A DNA stretch of 64,000 nucleotides from Candidatus Epilinea brevis (GTDB taxonomy: Bacteria > Chloroflexota > Anaerolineae > Epilineales > Epilineaceae), in assembly GCA_016710785.1 (NCBI GenBank), contig JADJUE010000001.1:558001-622000 (forward strand), written 5' to 3'. Under the pieces are notes generated by a model. The model saw only the letters and a list, made by a program, of their open reading frames with translations, was not told where the DNA came from and ran no database searches. Position 1 is the stretch's first letter. Every line of letters starts with the position of its first letter. Made by a program: the position numbers and the translations under genes. Positions 16,726 through 27,300 of this stretch are shown piece by piece.

Positions 16726-19212
16726 ATGCCTCAGGACCCTTCGGTCCCGATGCCGCGCGCCCCTTCGGAGTCCCCCCCGCCCATGCCCCGCACCAAGGCC
16801 GACGCCCCCCCGAGCTACGACGCCGCCAGCATCACCGAGCTGGGCTTCCCCGAGGCCATCCAGCGGCGGCCCGGTATGTACATCGGCGGGCGCAGCAACC
16901 TGCACCACCTGGTGGCCGAGGTCATCGACAACGCCATCGACGAAGCCATGGGCGGGCATTGCACGGTCATCGAGGTGACCCTGGAGGCCGACGGCTCGGC
17001 CACCGTCGTGGACAACGGGCGCGGTGTGCCGGTCGCCATCCACCCCGAGTCCAAGAAGAGTGCCTTGGAGATGTCCTTCACCCAGCTGCACACCGGCGGC
17101 AAGTTCGACCAGGACAGCTACAGCACCTCCGGCGGCCTGCATGGTGTGGGCATCAAGGCCACCAACGCCCTCAGTCGCTGGCTGGTGGCCGAGGTGAAGC
17201 GCGACGGGCTGGTCTACCGCCAGCGTTATGAGCATGGTCACGTCAAGTCGCCGGTGGAGATCTTCTCTTCCAAGACCGGCGCCGTGCTGGGCAAGGTGGG
17301 CCAGCGGGGCATCGATCCTTTGCTGGCGCCGCATCGCGACCCCAAGCAGAAGACCGGCACCACCGTGCGGTTCCTGCCTTCGGACGAGTTCATGGAGGTC
17401 ACCCGCTTCGACTTCAGCCAGATCGTGCACCGGCTGGAAGTGGCCGCCTTCCTCATCCCCGGCCTCACCCTGCGAGCCAACGACCTGCGCCGTGATGAGC
17501 CGCGCCACCGCGAGTTCCGCGCCGAAGGCGGCCTGATAGCCTACGTGCAACAGCTCAACGAGCACCGCAAGGCCCTCTCGGCCCTGCCTCTGCGCGTCAC
17601 CGGCAGCACCGAGCGGGCCAAGGTGGACCTGGCCATCCAGTACCATGCCGGGGACGAGGAGGAGATCCTCTCCTTCGTCAACACCATCCCCACCTCCGAG
17701 GGAGGCACCCATGTCTCCGGCTTCCGCGCCGCCCTGACCAAGGCCATCAACGTCTTCGGGGCCGAGAAGAAGATGGTCAAGAGCGACGATGCCATCACCG
17801 GCCGCGACGCCACCGCCGGCCTCACCGCCGCGCTCTCCGTGCTGATGGCCGACCCTGAGTTCACCAGCCAGACCAAGACTCAATTGGGCACGCGGGAGAT
17901 CCACGGCCAGGTCATGAGCCTGGTCTATGAGCAGCTCTTGGAGCGCTTCCGCAAGGACTCCGCCTTGGGGCGCAAGGTGGTGGAGCGCTGCCTGGCCGCC
18001 GCCCGGGCGCGCGAGGCGGCGGCCAAGGCCCGCAGCCTGGTCATGCGCAAGAGCATCCTGGACGCCATAGACTCCGGCCTGCCCGGCAAGCTGGCCGATG
18101 TGGCCAAAGGCGCCGACACCACCCGGACGGTGCTGTACCTGGTCGAGGGCGACTCCGCCGGCGGCAGCTGCAAGCAGGCGCGCAACAACCGCTTCCACGC
18201 CATCCTGCCCTTGCGCGGCAAGATCCTCAACACCGAGCGGGTGCGCATCAACCGCGCCCTGTCCAACAACGAGATCAAGGCCATCGTGTCCGCGGTGGGC
18301 GCCGGCATAGGGCCGGACTTCAACGCCGAGGACATGCGCTACGGCGGCGTGGCCATCTTCGTCGACGCCGACGTGGACGGCCTGCACATCATGACCTTGC
18401 TGCTCACCCTCTTCTGGCGCTTCATGCGGCCCATGATCGACGCCGGCCGCCTGTACATCGCCCGCGCGCCGCTCTACCAGCTGACCAAGGGCAAGCAGAA
18501 CCGCTACGCCTATTCCGACTGGGAACGCGACCAGACCCTGAGCCAATGGGGCAAAACCGGCGTCTCGGTGCAGCGCTACAAGGGCCTGGGCGAGATGAAC
18601 GCGTCGCAGCTCAAGTCCACGGTCTTCGACGTGCCGGAATCCAACGGCGTGGCCTCTCCCTTCGGCAACCCCAACCTGTTCCGCGTCACGGTGGACGACG
18701 TCCACCAAGCCAACCAGATGGTGGAATTGTGGATGGGCTCCGCCGTGCCGCCGCGCAAGCTGCGGCTCATGCGGGTCTGGGACGCCGCCGGCGCCGAGGT
18801 AGAGGGCCTGGGCGATCTGGACGATGCCGACCTGGCCGCGCTGGACGACTTCCTGGACCTGGATGACGAAGGGGAAGACGGCGAGGACGGGGAAGGGCGG
18901 ACGGTAGCGGTGGCCGTGAAAGCGCGTGGGCGGGCGAGCGGGACCAAGGTCGCTCCGGCATCGCGGCCCGCGATCATCGCTGCCACACCGCCCAGCGCCG
19001 CCGATGGGGCCGCCCCCTCCCCCCAGCCCCCTCCCCCAAAACGGCTGGGGGAGGGGGAGCAAGGTGTTGACGACGGTGAGACGGACGGCGATGCGGAGCC
19101 CTCGGATAACATGAACCTGCCCCCAGCTCCGGAGCCGCCGCTCCCGTCGGTGCAAGTGCTGCCGGAATCGGTTCGCAAGGGCAAGTCAGGTCAGCTGTCG
19201 ATCTTCGAGTGA
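16726..19212 (+). CDS. Type IIA DNA topoisomerase subunit B (GyrB/ParE family)
   Basis: ATPase subunit of DNA gyrase or topoisomerase IV. It carries RRPGMYIGG, the GHKL ATP site EVIDNAIDEAMGG and DNGRGVPV, LHTGGKFDQDSYSTSGGLHGVG, then the TOPRIM domain with EGDSAGGSCKQARNN and DADVDGLHIM, and YKGLGEMNASQLKSTVFD. The C-terminus is non-standard: an acidic run (LDDADLAALDDFLDLDDEGED), then a Pro-rich stretch produced by a palindromic DNA repeat (19021-19060), and it ends KSGQLSIFE. GyrB versus ParE cannot be settled without the A subunit, which is not in the window. The start may be ATG 16726 or 16783; the frame is open from 16633. The 3' end overlaps the convergent RHH gene by 22 bp. Confidence 0.9.
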   Translation: MPQDPSVPMPRAPSESPPPMPRTKADAPPSYDAASITELGFPEAIQRRPGMYIGGRSNLHHLVAEVIDNAIDEAMGGHCTVIEVTLEADGSATVVDNGRGVPVAIHPESKKSALEMSFTQLHTGGKFDQDSYSTSGGLHGVGIKATNALSRWLVAEVKRDGLVYRQRYEHGHVKSPVEIFSSKTGAVLGKVGQRGIDPLLAPHRDPKQKTGTTVRFLPSDEFMEVTRFDFSQIVHRLEVAAFLIPGLTLRANDLRRDEPRHREFRAEGGLIAYVQQLNEHRKALSALPLRVTGSTERAKVDLAIQYHAGDEEEILSFVNTIPTSEGGTHVSGFRAALTKAINVFGAEKKMVKSDDAITGRDATAGLTAALSVLMADPEFTSQTKTQLGTREIHGQVMSLVYEQLLERFRKDSALGRKVVERCLAAARAREAAAKARSLVMRKSILDAIDSGLPGKLADVAKGADTTRTVLYLVEGDSAGGSCKQARNNRFHAILPLRGKILNTERVRINRALSNNEIKAIVSAVGAGIGPDFNAEDMRYGGVAIFVDADVDGLHIMTLLLTLFWRFMRPMIDAGRLYIARAPLYQLTKGKQNRYAYSDWERDQTLSQWGKTGVSVQRYKGLGEMNASQLKSTVFDVPESNGVASPFGNPNLFRVTVDDVHQANQMVELWMGSAVPPRKLRLMRVWDAAGAEVEGLGDLDDADLAALDDFLDLDDEGEDGEDGEGRTVAVAVKARGRASGTKVAPASRPAIIAATPPSAADGAAPSPQPPPPKRLGEGEQGVDDGETDGDAEPSDNMNLPPAPEPPLPSVQVLPESVRKGKSGQLSIFE
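19021..19060. repeat. Palindromic repeat inserted in the topoisomerase B tail (copy 1)
   Basis: Perfect 11-bp arms of five C, T, five C (19027-19037) and the complementary G arm (19047-19057) surround the loop aaaacggct. Almost the same ~32 bases occur in reverse orientation at 47273-47304. In the gene it encodes an in-frame Pro-rich stretch followed by Lys-Arg-Leu-Gly-Glu-Gly-Glu. It is an interspersed REP-like element lying inside a coding region. Confidence 0.8.
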
Positions 19213-19400
19213 TCGGCCCCCACCCCCGCATCCGCTTCCTCTGCCTCCACCCCCGGCAAGCGCCCCGCTCGCCGCAAGGCCTCGCGCAGCAGGTACTCCA
19301 CCTGCCCGTTGACCGAGCGCAGCTCATCCGCCGCCCAGCGCTCCACGGCGGCGAAGAGGCGGGCGTCGACCCGCAGGGGAAAGGCTTTGCGTTCAGCCAC
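19191..19400 (-). CDS. Arc-like ribbon-helix-helix protein partnered with the SPFH gene
   Basis: This 69-residue protein consists of FPLRVDARLFAAVERWAADELRSVNGQVEYLLREALRRAGR, the Arc/MetJ ribbon-helix-helix pattern (one strand, two helices), plus an acidic tail. Such proteins bind operator DNA as dimers. The start is GTG at 19400 with GGGAG six bases upstream. It follows the SPFH gene by 44 bp on the same strand; this SPFH plus Arc-like pairing recurs in other bacteria, where the small protein is sometimes labelled an antitoxin, but no toxin is evident. It overlaps the topoisomerase gene tail by 22 bp in convergent orientation. Confidence 0.8.
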   Translation of the reverse strand: MAERKAFPLRVDARLFAAVERWAADELRSVNGQVEYLLREALRRAGRLPGVEAEEADAGVGADHSKIDS

Positions 19401-19444
19401 CAGTTACTCCCAGTAGTTCGGCTCGTCTTGCTCCCCTTTTCGCC

Positions 19445-20314
19445 TCAGTTATGCAAGGTCCCCGTGTTGATCACCGGCTGCGTGTGGCGGTCGCTGCAGA
19501 GGACCACCAGCAGGTTGCTGACCATGGCCGCGCGGCGCTCCGCGTCCAGCTCTACCACCTGCCGCTCCGACAGCATGTCGAGAGCCATCTCCACCATGCC
19601 CACGGCACCTTCCACGATCTTCTGCCGGGCGGCGACGATCGCGCTGGCCTGCTGCCGCTGCAGCATCGCCGCCGCGATCTCCTGGGCGTAGGCCAGGTGG
19701 CTGATGCGGGCCTCGATCACTTCGACGCCGGCCTTGCCCAGGCGATCCTGGATTTCACCGCGCAGCCGCTCCGAGATGTCGGCCGTGTTGCCCGACAGCG
19801 ACATCTCGCCTTCCGAATGGGCATCGTAGGGGTAGCCCGTAGCCAGGTTGCGCAGGGCCGCCTCGCTCTGCACGGCGACGAAGTTCTTGTAGTCGTCCAC
19901 CTCGAAGCTGGCCTCGGCGGAGTCGATCACCCGCCAGACCACCACCGTGCCGATCTCGATCGGGTTGCCGTGGTTGTCGTTGACCTTGAGCTTCGTCGTC
20001 TCGAAGTTGCGGATGCGCGTGGACAGCTTGGCCTTGGTGAAGAAGGGATTGTCCCAATGCAGCCCCGGCTCGCGCACCGAGCCCACATAGCGGCCGAACA
20101 GCTGCAGCACCTGCGCCTCGTTCGGCGCCACGCGGAAGAAGCCCCCCAGCATGACCCCCAGCAGCACCAGCAGCACCACGGCGGTGATGATGGCCCAGGG
20201 GCTCTCCGCGCGGATGGCCGCAATCAGCCAGAGGAAGTCGGCGACCATCGCCAGCGGGAACAGCACCAGCAACGGTATGCCTTTGGGCGATCGGCGCAGC
20301 TGCTCTCTCAACAT
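19445..20314 (-). CDS. SPFH/Band 7 (stomatin-prohibitin) membrane protein
   Basis: This is a 289-residue protein. Two close N-terminal membrane helices (GIPLLVLFPLAMVADFLWLI and WAIITAVVLLVLLGVMLGGF) are followed by the SPFH domain: VAPNEAQVLQLFGRYVGSVREPGLHW, IEIGTVVVWRVIDSAEASFEV, LRNLATGYPYD, and an EVIEARISHLAYAQEIAAAMLQRQQA helical tail. Members form oligomeric membrane microdomain scaffolds. The start is ATG 20314 with GGAGGTG six bases upstream; the frame is open to 21148, but that is the shadow of pabB. Co-transcribed with the RHH gene downstream from a good promoter at 20370-20398. Confidence 0.9.
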   Translation of the reverse strand: MLREQLRRSPKGIPLLVLFPLAMVADFLWLIAAIRAESPWAIITAVVLLVLLGVMLGGFFRVAPNEAQVLQLFGRYVGSVREPGLHWDNPFFTKAKLSTRIRNFETTKLKVNDNHGNPIEIGTVVVWRVIDSAEASFEVDDYKNFVAVQSEAALRNLATGYPYDAHSEGEMSLSGNTADISERLRGEIQDRLGKAGVEVIEARISHLAYAQEIAAAMLQRQQASAIVAARQKIVEGAVGMVEMALDMLSERQVVELDAERRAAMVSNLLVVLCSDRHTQPVINTGTLHN

Positions 20315-20369
20315 CGGACACCTCCACACGGTGCATGGCTCCGGATTAGCTGCCGGAGAAGATGGCGTG

Positions 20370-20398
20370 ATGATATCACTTCGATATTGTTCTGCCAA
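20370..20398 (-). promoter_or_regulatory. Promoter of the SPFH-RHH operon
   Basis: On the minus strand: TTGGCA (20398-20393), a 17-base spacer, then TATCAT (20375-20370). The start would be near 20363, about 50 bases before the ATG at 20314. It lies in the 123-bp divergent gap with pabB. Confidence 0.6.
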
Positions 20399-20437
20399 GC
20401 GAACGCTCGTCGTTCCTCGCGGCACGGAGACCCTCCG

Positions 20438-21903
<1,466 letters not shown>

Positions 21904-21907
<4 letters not shown>

Positions 21908-22476
21908 TCCTGCTCATCGACAACTACGATTCCTTCGTCTGGAACCTGGCCCGCACGGTCAGCGAACTGGGCCATCCGCGCCTCGTGCGGCGCAACGACG
22001 CCCTGAGCCTCGCGGACATCGCCGCCCTGGCGCCCAGCCACATCATCCTCTCCCCCGGGCCCTGCACGCCGGCTGAGGCGGGCATCTGCAACGACGTCAT
22101 CCGCCGCTTCGGCCCTACCCTCCCCATCCTGGGCGTCTGCCTGGGCCACCAATGCATCGGGGCGACCTACGGTGGGCAGGTGGTCCGCGCCGGTCGGCCC
22201 ATGCACGGCAAGACCTCGGACATCCGCCACGACGGGCGGGGCGTCTTCGAGGGCCTGCCCCAGCCACTGACCGTCACCCGCTACCATTCGCTGGTGGTCG
22301 CCAGGGAGTCGCTGCCGAGCTGTCTGGAGGTCACCGCATGGAGCCCTGATGGCGAGATCATGGCCCTGCGGCATCGGCAGCATCCGGTGGTGGGCGTCCA
22401 GTTCCATCCCGAGGCGGTGCTGACCGTCGGCGGTCACCAGCTGCTGGCCAACTTCCTGGCGGGGAACCTCCGATGA
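21904..22476 (+). CDS. pabA: Aminodeoxychorismate synthase component II (glutamine amidotransferase)
   Basis: Glutaminase subunit supplying ammonia to PabB. The 190-residue class I amidotransferase has LLIDNYDSFVWNLAR, SPGPCTPAEAG, the nucleophile Cys in LGVCLGHQCIG, HGKTS, and the His-Glu pair in VGVQFHPEAVLT. The start is GTG 21904, overlapping the pabB stop; its own stop overlaps the pabC ATG (ATGA). An anthranilate-synthase role (TrpG) is possible too, since such subunits can be shared, but the PabB and PabC neighbours favour folate. Confidence 0.94.
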
Positions 22477-23369
22477 CCCTGCCGTTGGATGCGAGCGCAC
22501 CACCGGACGGCACCGCATGGCTGGACGGCGCCTTGCTGCCGGCTGCGGCGACCGCCGTCCCCATCTCCGATCGCGGCCTGCTGTTGGGCGAGGGGCTGTT
22601 CGAGACCCTGCTGGCCTGGGAAGGGGCGGTGTTGGAAGCGGACGCCCACCTGGCGCGCCTGTCGCGCAGCGCTCGCGCCTTGGCCCTGCCGCTGACATGG
22701 TCGGCCGCAGAGCTGGGGGCGGCGTTCACCGCACTCCTGGAGGCCAACGACCTTCAGCGGGGCCGCGCCGTCCTGCGCCTGACCCTGACCGGCGGCGACG
22801 GGCCGCGCGGCCTCCTGCCGCCGGCCAGTCCCCAACCGCGGCTGCTCATCACCGCCCGGCCGGCGGCCGAGGCCCCTGTAGACCCGGCTACGGTCGTCAT
22901 CGCCCCCTTCGCCGTCGCGGCTGCGTCACCCCTGCGCGGCCACAAGACCCTCAGCGCCCTGGAGCAGGTGCTGGCGCGCCGCCATGCGGCCGCGGCCGGC
23001 GCGGACGAGGCCCTGCTCTTGAACACCGCCGGCCACCTGGTGGAAGCCAGCGCCGCCAACCTCTTCCTGGTGCGGGGCGGCCGGTTGCTGACGCCGCCGC
23101 TGGCCGACGGGGCCTTGCCGGGCGTCACGCGGGCGCGGGTGCTGGCGCTGGCGTCGGAGGCAGGCATCCCCGCGACCGCCGACCGCTCCTTGACCGCGGC
23201 GGACCTGGCCGCGGCCGACGAAGCCTTCCTGACCAACAGCCTGATCGGCCTGCGGCCAGTGGGGTCCGCGGCCGGACGCATCCTCGGCGTCGGACCGCTG
23301 ACCGCGAAGCTGCGGGACGCGCTGCGGCGCTGCTGGCAAGACAAAGCCCCCACCCGCTTCAGCGGGTGA
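22473..23369 (+). CDS. pabC: Aminodeoxychorismate lyase, class IV PLP enzyme
   Basis: Releases pyruvate from aminodeoxychorismate to give p-aminobenzoate. The 298-residue fold-type IV protein has WLDGALLPAAATAVPISDRGLLLGEGLFET at the start, the PLP lysine in GHKTLSALEQVLARRHA, and EASAANLFLVRGGRLLTPPLADGALPGVTR, followed by DEAFLTNSLIGLRPV. Branched-chain and D-amino-acid aminotransferases share the fold; the tight pabBAC arrangement with two four-base overlaps decides the call. The 3' end runs into a terminator-like hairpin. Confidence 0.92.
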   Translation: MTLPLDASAPPDGTAWLDGALLPAAATAVPISDRGLLLGEGLFETLLAWEGAVLEADAHLARLSRSARALALPLTWSAAELGAAFTALLEANDLQRGRAVLRLTLTGGDGPRGLLPPASPQPRLLITARPAAEAPVDPATVVIAPFAVAAASPLRGHKTLSALEQVLARRHAAAAGADEALLLNTAGHLVEASAANLFLVRGGRLLTPPLADGALPGVTRARVLALASEAGIPATADRSLTAADLAAADEAFLTNSLIGLRPVGSAAGRILGVGPLTAKLRDALRRCWQDKAPTRFSG

Positions 23370-23378
23370 GGGCTTTGT
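23341..23378. terminator. Hairpin between convergent pabC and the giant surface-protein gene
   Basis: Arms 23341-23358 and 23361-23378 pair with one C/A mismatch and a very tight turn. It starts within the last codons of pabC. It could end transcription from either side, although no long T-run follows. Confidence 0.55.
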
Positions 23379-23480
23379 GAACGTCTGCTCCAGGTTCAGC
23401 GGCGCTGGCCTTGTGTTCGGGCGGTGATCGCCTGACCTGCGGCCGTCAGGATCGCTCCGCTCGGTGCCACCCCAATGGGG

Positions 23481-24302
23481 TCACGGAGCCCGAAAGCAGC
23501 TGCCCGCGAGGGTAGCGCTGTTGAGGCGGCCGGTGCTGCCGGCGAGGTCGTCCTGGATCTTGAGCGTCCAGGCGCCGCCCGCGCCCTGGCCGTCGAAGGC
23601 GTTCAGGCCCCCGCCGCCCTCCGTCGCCTGCCGCCGGTTGCCGCCTACCGCGTTGAGACAGGCCGCCGTCCCGATGCCCGGCGTGCTGTCGTCGTCCAAC
23701 ACCGCCTGCAGGTTGATGCCCAAGGCGTTGCCGGCGCAGAGGTCGCTGAACAGCTCCGAATCCGTCACGCCGCCGTGGGTCAGGAAGGCGTCCAGATCCT
23801 CCGTCCGCGGATGGGTGATGTCGATCTGCAGGTCCACATCCGTCACCTTGCAGGCCGACGAGGCCGTCACCAGCATCGTGAAGCTCGCCGAGCCCGGTGC
23901 CGTCGGGCCGGCGTCCGGGATGTTCCCCGCCGTCCCCACCGGTGCGATCGCCACCCGGAAGCGGTCCTCGAACAGCGGCTGCCCAGGGCAGACCGGCAGC
24001 TCCGGCCCACCGGGACACCAGCTCAGGTCCTGATCCACCCCGAACGGGATCCCCCGATCGCCCGCCGCCTCGTCGCCGGGGATGTCCTCCCCCAGCCGCG
24101 TGCCCGTCCGCTCCACCATCACCGCCCCCAGGCCCACCAGGTTGCGCACCGGGAACCCGAAGGCGTCGAACACCTCATGCTCCCAGAAGGTGGCTGAGAT
24201 CACCGCCGAGCCCTTGAAGCCGTTCGTCACATAGCCCCAGGTCTGCAGGTCGATGTACTCCACCTGCCGGTCGAACAGCTTCTGGCACACGAAGTCCAGC
24301 AA
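23481..24302 (-). CDS. C-terminal part of the giant surface protein, with a P-domain, after an apparent +1 frameshift
   Basis: This frame continues the 24175-29778 gene after an extra base at 24301-24302: reading NGL then LDFVCQKLFDRQVEYIDLQTWG restores a sensible protein. About 272 residues follow. The last ~150 (FTMLVTASSACKVTDVDLQI, ITHPRTEDLDAFLTHGG, AGGAWTLKIQDDLAGSTGRL) form a proprotein-convertase P-domain-like jelly roll, commonly attached to secreted enzymes and adhesins. The TTG at 24300-24302 is a frame artefact, not a believable start. Either a sequencing error splits one gene of about 2,100 residues, or the gene is truly broken or recoded. Confidence 0.75.
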   Translation of the reverse strand: MLDFVCQKLFDRQVEYIDLQTWGYVTNGFKGSAVISATFWEHEVFDAFGFPVRNLVGLGAVMVERTGTRLGEDIPGDEAAGDRGIPFGVDQDLSWCPGGPELPVCPGQPLFEDRFRVAIAPVGTAGNIPDAGPTAPGSASFTMLVTASSACKVTDVDLQIDITHPRTEDLDAFLTHGGVTDSELFSDLCAGNALGINLQAVLDDDSTPGIGTAACLNAVGGNRRQATEGGGGLNAFDGQGAGGAWTLKIQDDLAGSTGRLNSATLAGSCFRAP

Positions 24303-27300
24303 GCCCGTTCTGGTCGTACAGGTAGATGGCGAAGTCCGTGAAGCCCGGCTTGGCCACCAGGTTCATGATCGCCGTCTCGCTCGTCACCCCAGAGCCGTCC
24401 AGGTCCTTCAACATGCTCGGGATGGCGATCAGCCCCACTCCCGACTCCAGCCCGCCGTTCGACCGGCCGCCGATCTGCCACTTGTAGGCCTTGTGCTCCG
24501 GCAGCAGGTTGTAGGCGATCGCCTGCTGCGCCTCGGTGCGCGCCACGTCGCCGTACTTCATCAAGGTCGCCACGCCCACGATGTCCGGCGCTTCCACCTC
24601 GTTCGTCCCCGGCGTCCACCATACCTGGCTCTCGATCCGCACCGAGCCCACCCAGCTGCCCGGCAGGTCCGCCACGATCGGCAGGAAGAAGGTCTGCGAG
24701 CCGCGCGGGCAGACCCAGTCCACCAGCGTCGTGATCACGTCGCCCGAGCGGTCCAGGAAGTACACCTTCACCTTGGCGTTCACCAGCTGGTTCAGGTTCA
24801 TCACCTGCACGCCCGTGTCCCAACCCTGGTACTCCGAGTAGATCAGCGGACCGTAGGCCACCTTCTCGCCCGTCGACGGCGACTCCAGGCCCGTGCCGTC
24901 GTCGAAGGCGTAGGCGTAGGGCACCGGCTCGCCGATGTAGCTCATCAGGATGTCGCGCCCGTAGATGTCCACCGCCACGCCCATCCATTCGGAGGCCCGG
25001 ATCCAGGCCGCCCCCTGCCAGTCCGGACCCACGCAGTCCGAGGCGTCGAACTGGTAGGTCTCCCCCGGCGCCACCGTGGCCACGTCGCAGATGCGTGCCC
25101 GCAGGCAGTCATCCTGCGCCTTGAACCACAGCTCGAGGCTGGAGCATTCCAGCCCACCGTTCTGGATGTACATCACCGTGTTCAGGCCCGCCTTGTTGGC
25201 GTAGATCAGCGGCACGTAGTAGCCGTAGCCGCCGAACACCGGGTCGTAGGCCCCCAGATGCGTCCCGGCGATGCCGATGTACTTCGAGCTCACCTCCACG
25301 CCCGGCGTCACATCGCCCGGGCAATGGCGCAGCACTTCCACCGCCAGGATGCCCGGCCCGGCCGCGATGCGCTGGTTGATGCCCGCGAAGTCCAGGCCTT
25401 CGTTGTAGGCCTTCTTGAAGCGCCGGTAGTCATCCGCGTCGCCGACCACGCCGAAGAACAGCGTCTCGCACATCAGGTCGGCCACGACGTCGTCGAAGCC
25501 CAGGTCGATGCCCACGTCCGAGAGCTGCTTCGCCGTGAACTTGAACAGCATGCCGCCCTTGGAGCCGGTGGGGATCTGCGCGCCCATCAGGATCCAGGAC
25601 GAGCCGGGGAAGAGCAGCCCCGTGCATTCCACCTTCAGCGGCCCGGCCGCCTGCGGCGGGCAGAAGCCCGGCTCGCCCCAGGTCACCAAGACCGCCTTCG
25701 ACGGGTCGCAGCCGATGTACTGCACCTCGATCATCGCCCGGCAGACGTCGTCCTGCCCCTGGAAGTTCAGGATCGGCAGGTGCACCTGCACGCCCAGCTG
25801 CGCGTTGGGATCCACCAGCACCGGGCAGCCGATGAGCAGCAGCGCCGCCGGTGACACCGAGCGCGAGGCCGTGTTCTGCCCGATGTTGAAGATGTCGAAA
25901 TGCACCGTGCCGTTGAACGGGATCCGGTCGCCGTTCACCACGCCGGGCCGGATGCGGCCGATGTAGAACACCGACACGGTACCGCCCACCGGGATCTGCC
26001 CGTTCCATTCGATGTGTCCGCCGTTGTTCGTCACCGTGCACAGCCCCGTGCCCGCGCTCACCGTGCAGGTGTTCTGCTGCAAGGCGATCTGCGCCGGTAC
26101 GTCGGCCTCGAACTCCGGGCCAGGGTTGTCACGCTGCAGGGAGAAGGCCAAGGGGCCCGTGTTGGAGAAGGTGTACACCACCCGTACGAAGTCGCCGGAG
26201 GCGATGCAGTCGACGAGCTGCATGGGTGACGCCGCCGCATCCGTCGCGGCCGACGCTTCGGCTCCGGCCGAACCAGCCGGACCGGCCGGTCGGACGACAT
26301 CCGCCGCCGCGATCCCCGGCTGCTCGTCCGTCGCGGCCCGGCCGTTGAGCACCGCCCGCTGGGCGCGGTTCACGCGGGCTTCCGCCACGAGGTCGCCGGC
26401 CGCCGCCATGGCCGCCAGATCCGCCAGGTTCAGCGGGTTGCTCCCCAGGTGGAACACCTGCACGCCCAGTACTACGTCCGCCCCGGCGCGAACGTTGGTC
26501 GTGACCGTCGTCGTGTTGTTGGCCGAGTTCGGGTCCGCCAGGCAGTTCGTCGTGCTGACCGACGCCGTGTTGCTCAGCGGCAGGCCCGGGCTGCCGGGGC
26601 AGATGCCCGGCGAGCAGGGCACGTTCGCGTTCACGGTGGTGTTGAGGGTGATCGTGTAGGCCGTCGGCAAGGTCGTGCCGCATTGGCCCGCGGCGCCCAT
26701 GATCCCCAGGTTGCAGGTGACCACCTGTAGCGCCACCGTACAGACGGGCCCGGCCGGGCTGACGGTGGATGAGACGAAGGTCACGCCCGCCGGCAGGGTG
26801 TCCACCACCACCACCCCCGCCGCGTTGGACGGACCGGCGTTGTTGACCGTCAGGGTGTAGACCAGCGGGCTGCCGGCGATCACCGGGTTGGGCGCGCCGG
26901 TCTTGCCGATGGACAGGTCTGACTGGCTCTGCACCGTCAGGCTGCTGCTCGCGCTGTTCGCCTGCGGGCCGGGGTCCGTGGTGCCGCTCGACGCGATCAC
27001 CGAGTTGGCCTGCGTGCTGTTGCAGAGGTTGCCCGCGCAGCTGCGGACCACGATGACCACCGAGCGCTGCACCGTGGGCGCTGTCGCCCCCAGCCAGGTA
27101 CAGGTCGCCACGCCGCCGACGGCGTTCACCGCCGGCGTGACGCAGCTGCCGCCCGCCGAGGCCGTCGCCGAGACGAAGGCCCCGTTGGCCGGCAGGGTAT
27201 CCGTCAGCACCAGGTTCTGCGCGTCCGACGGGCCAGCATTGGTGCTGGCCACGGTGTAGCTCACGTTGCTGCCGGCGATGACCGTCCCCGAAGCCGGCGT

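Noticed and set aside
16126..19155. 1,009-residue minus-strand open frame opposite the topoisomerase gene
   Set aside because: Shadow: all topoisomerase motifs lie on the plus strand in frame.
19191..20314. Calling the SPFH/RHH pair a toxin-antitoxin system
   Set aside because: The RHH protein looks like a DNA-binding regulator, but SPFH proteins are membrane scaffolds with no toxin feature.
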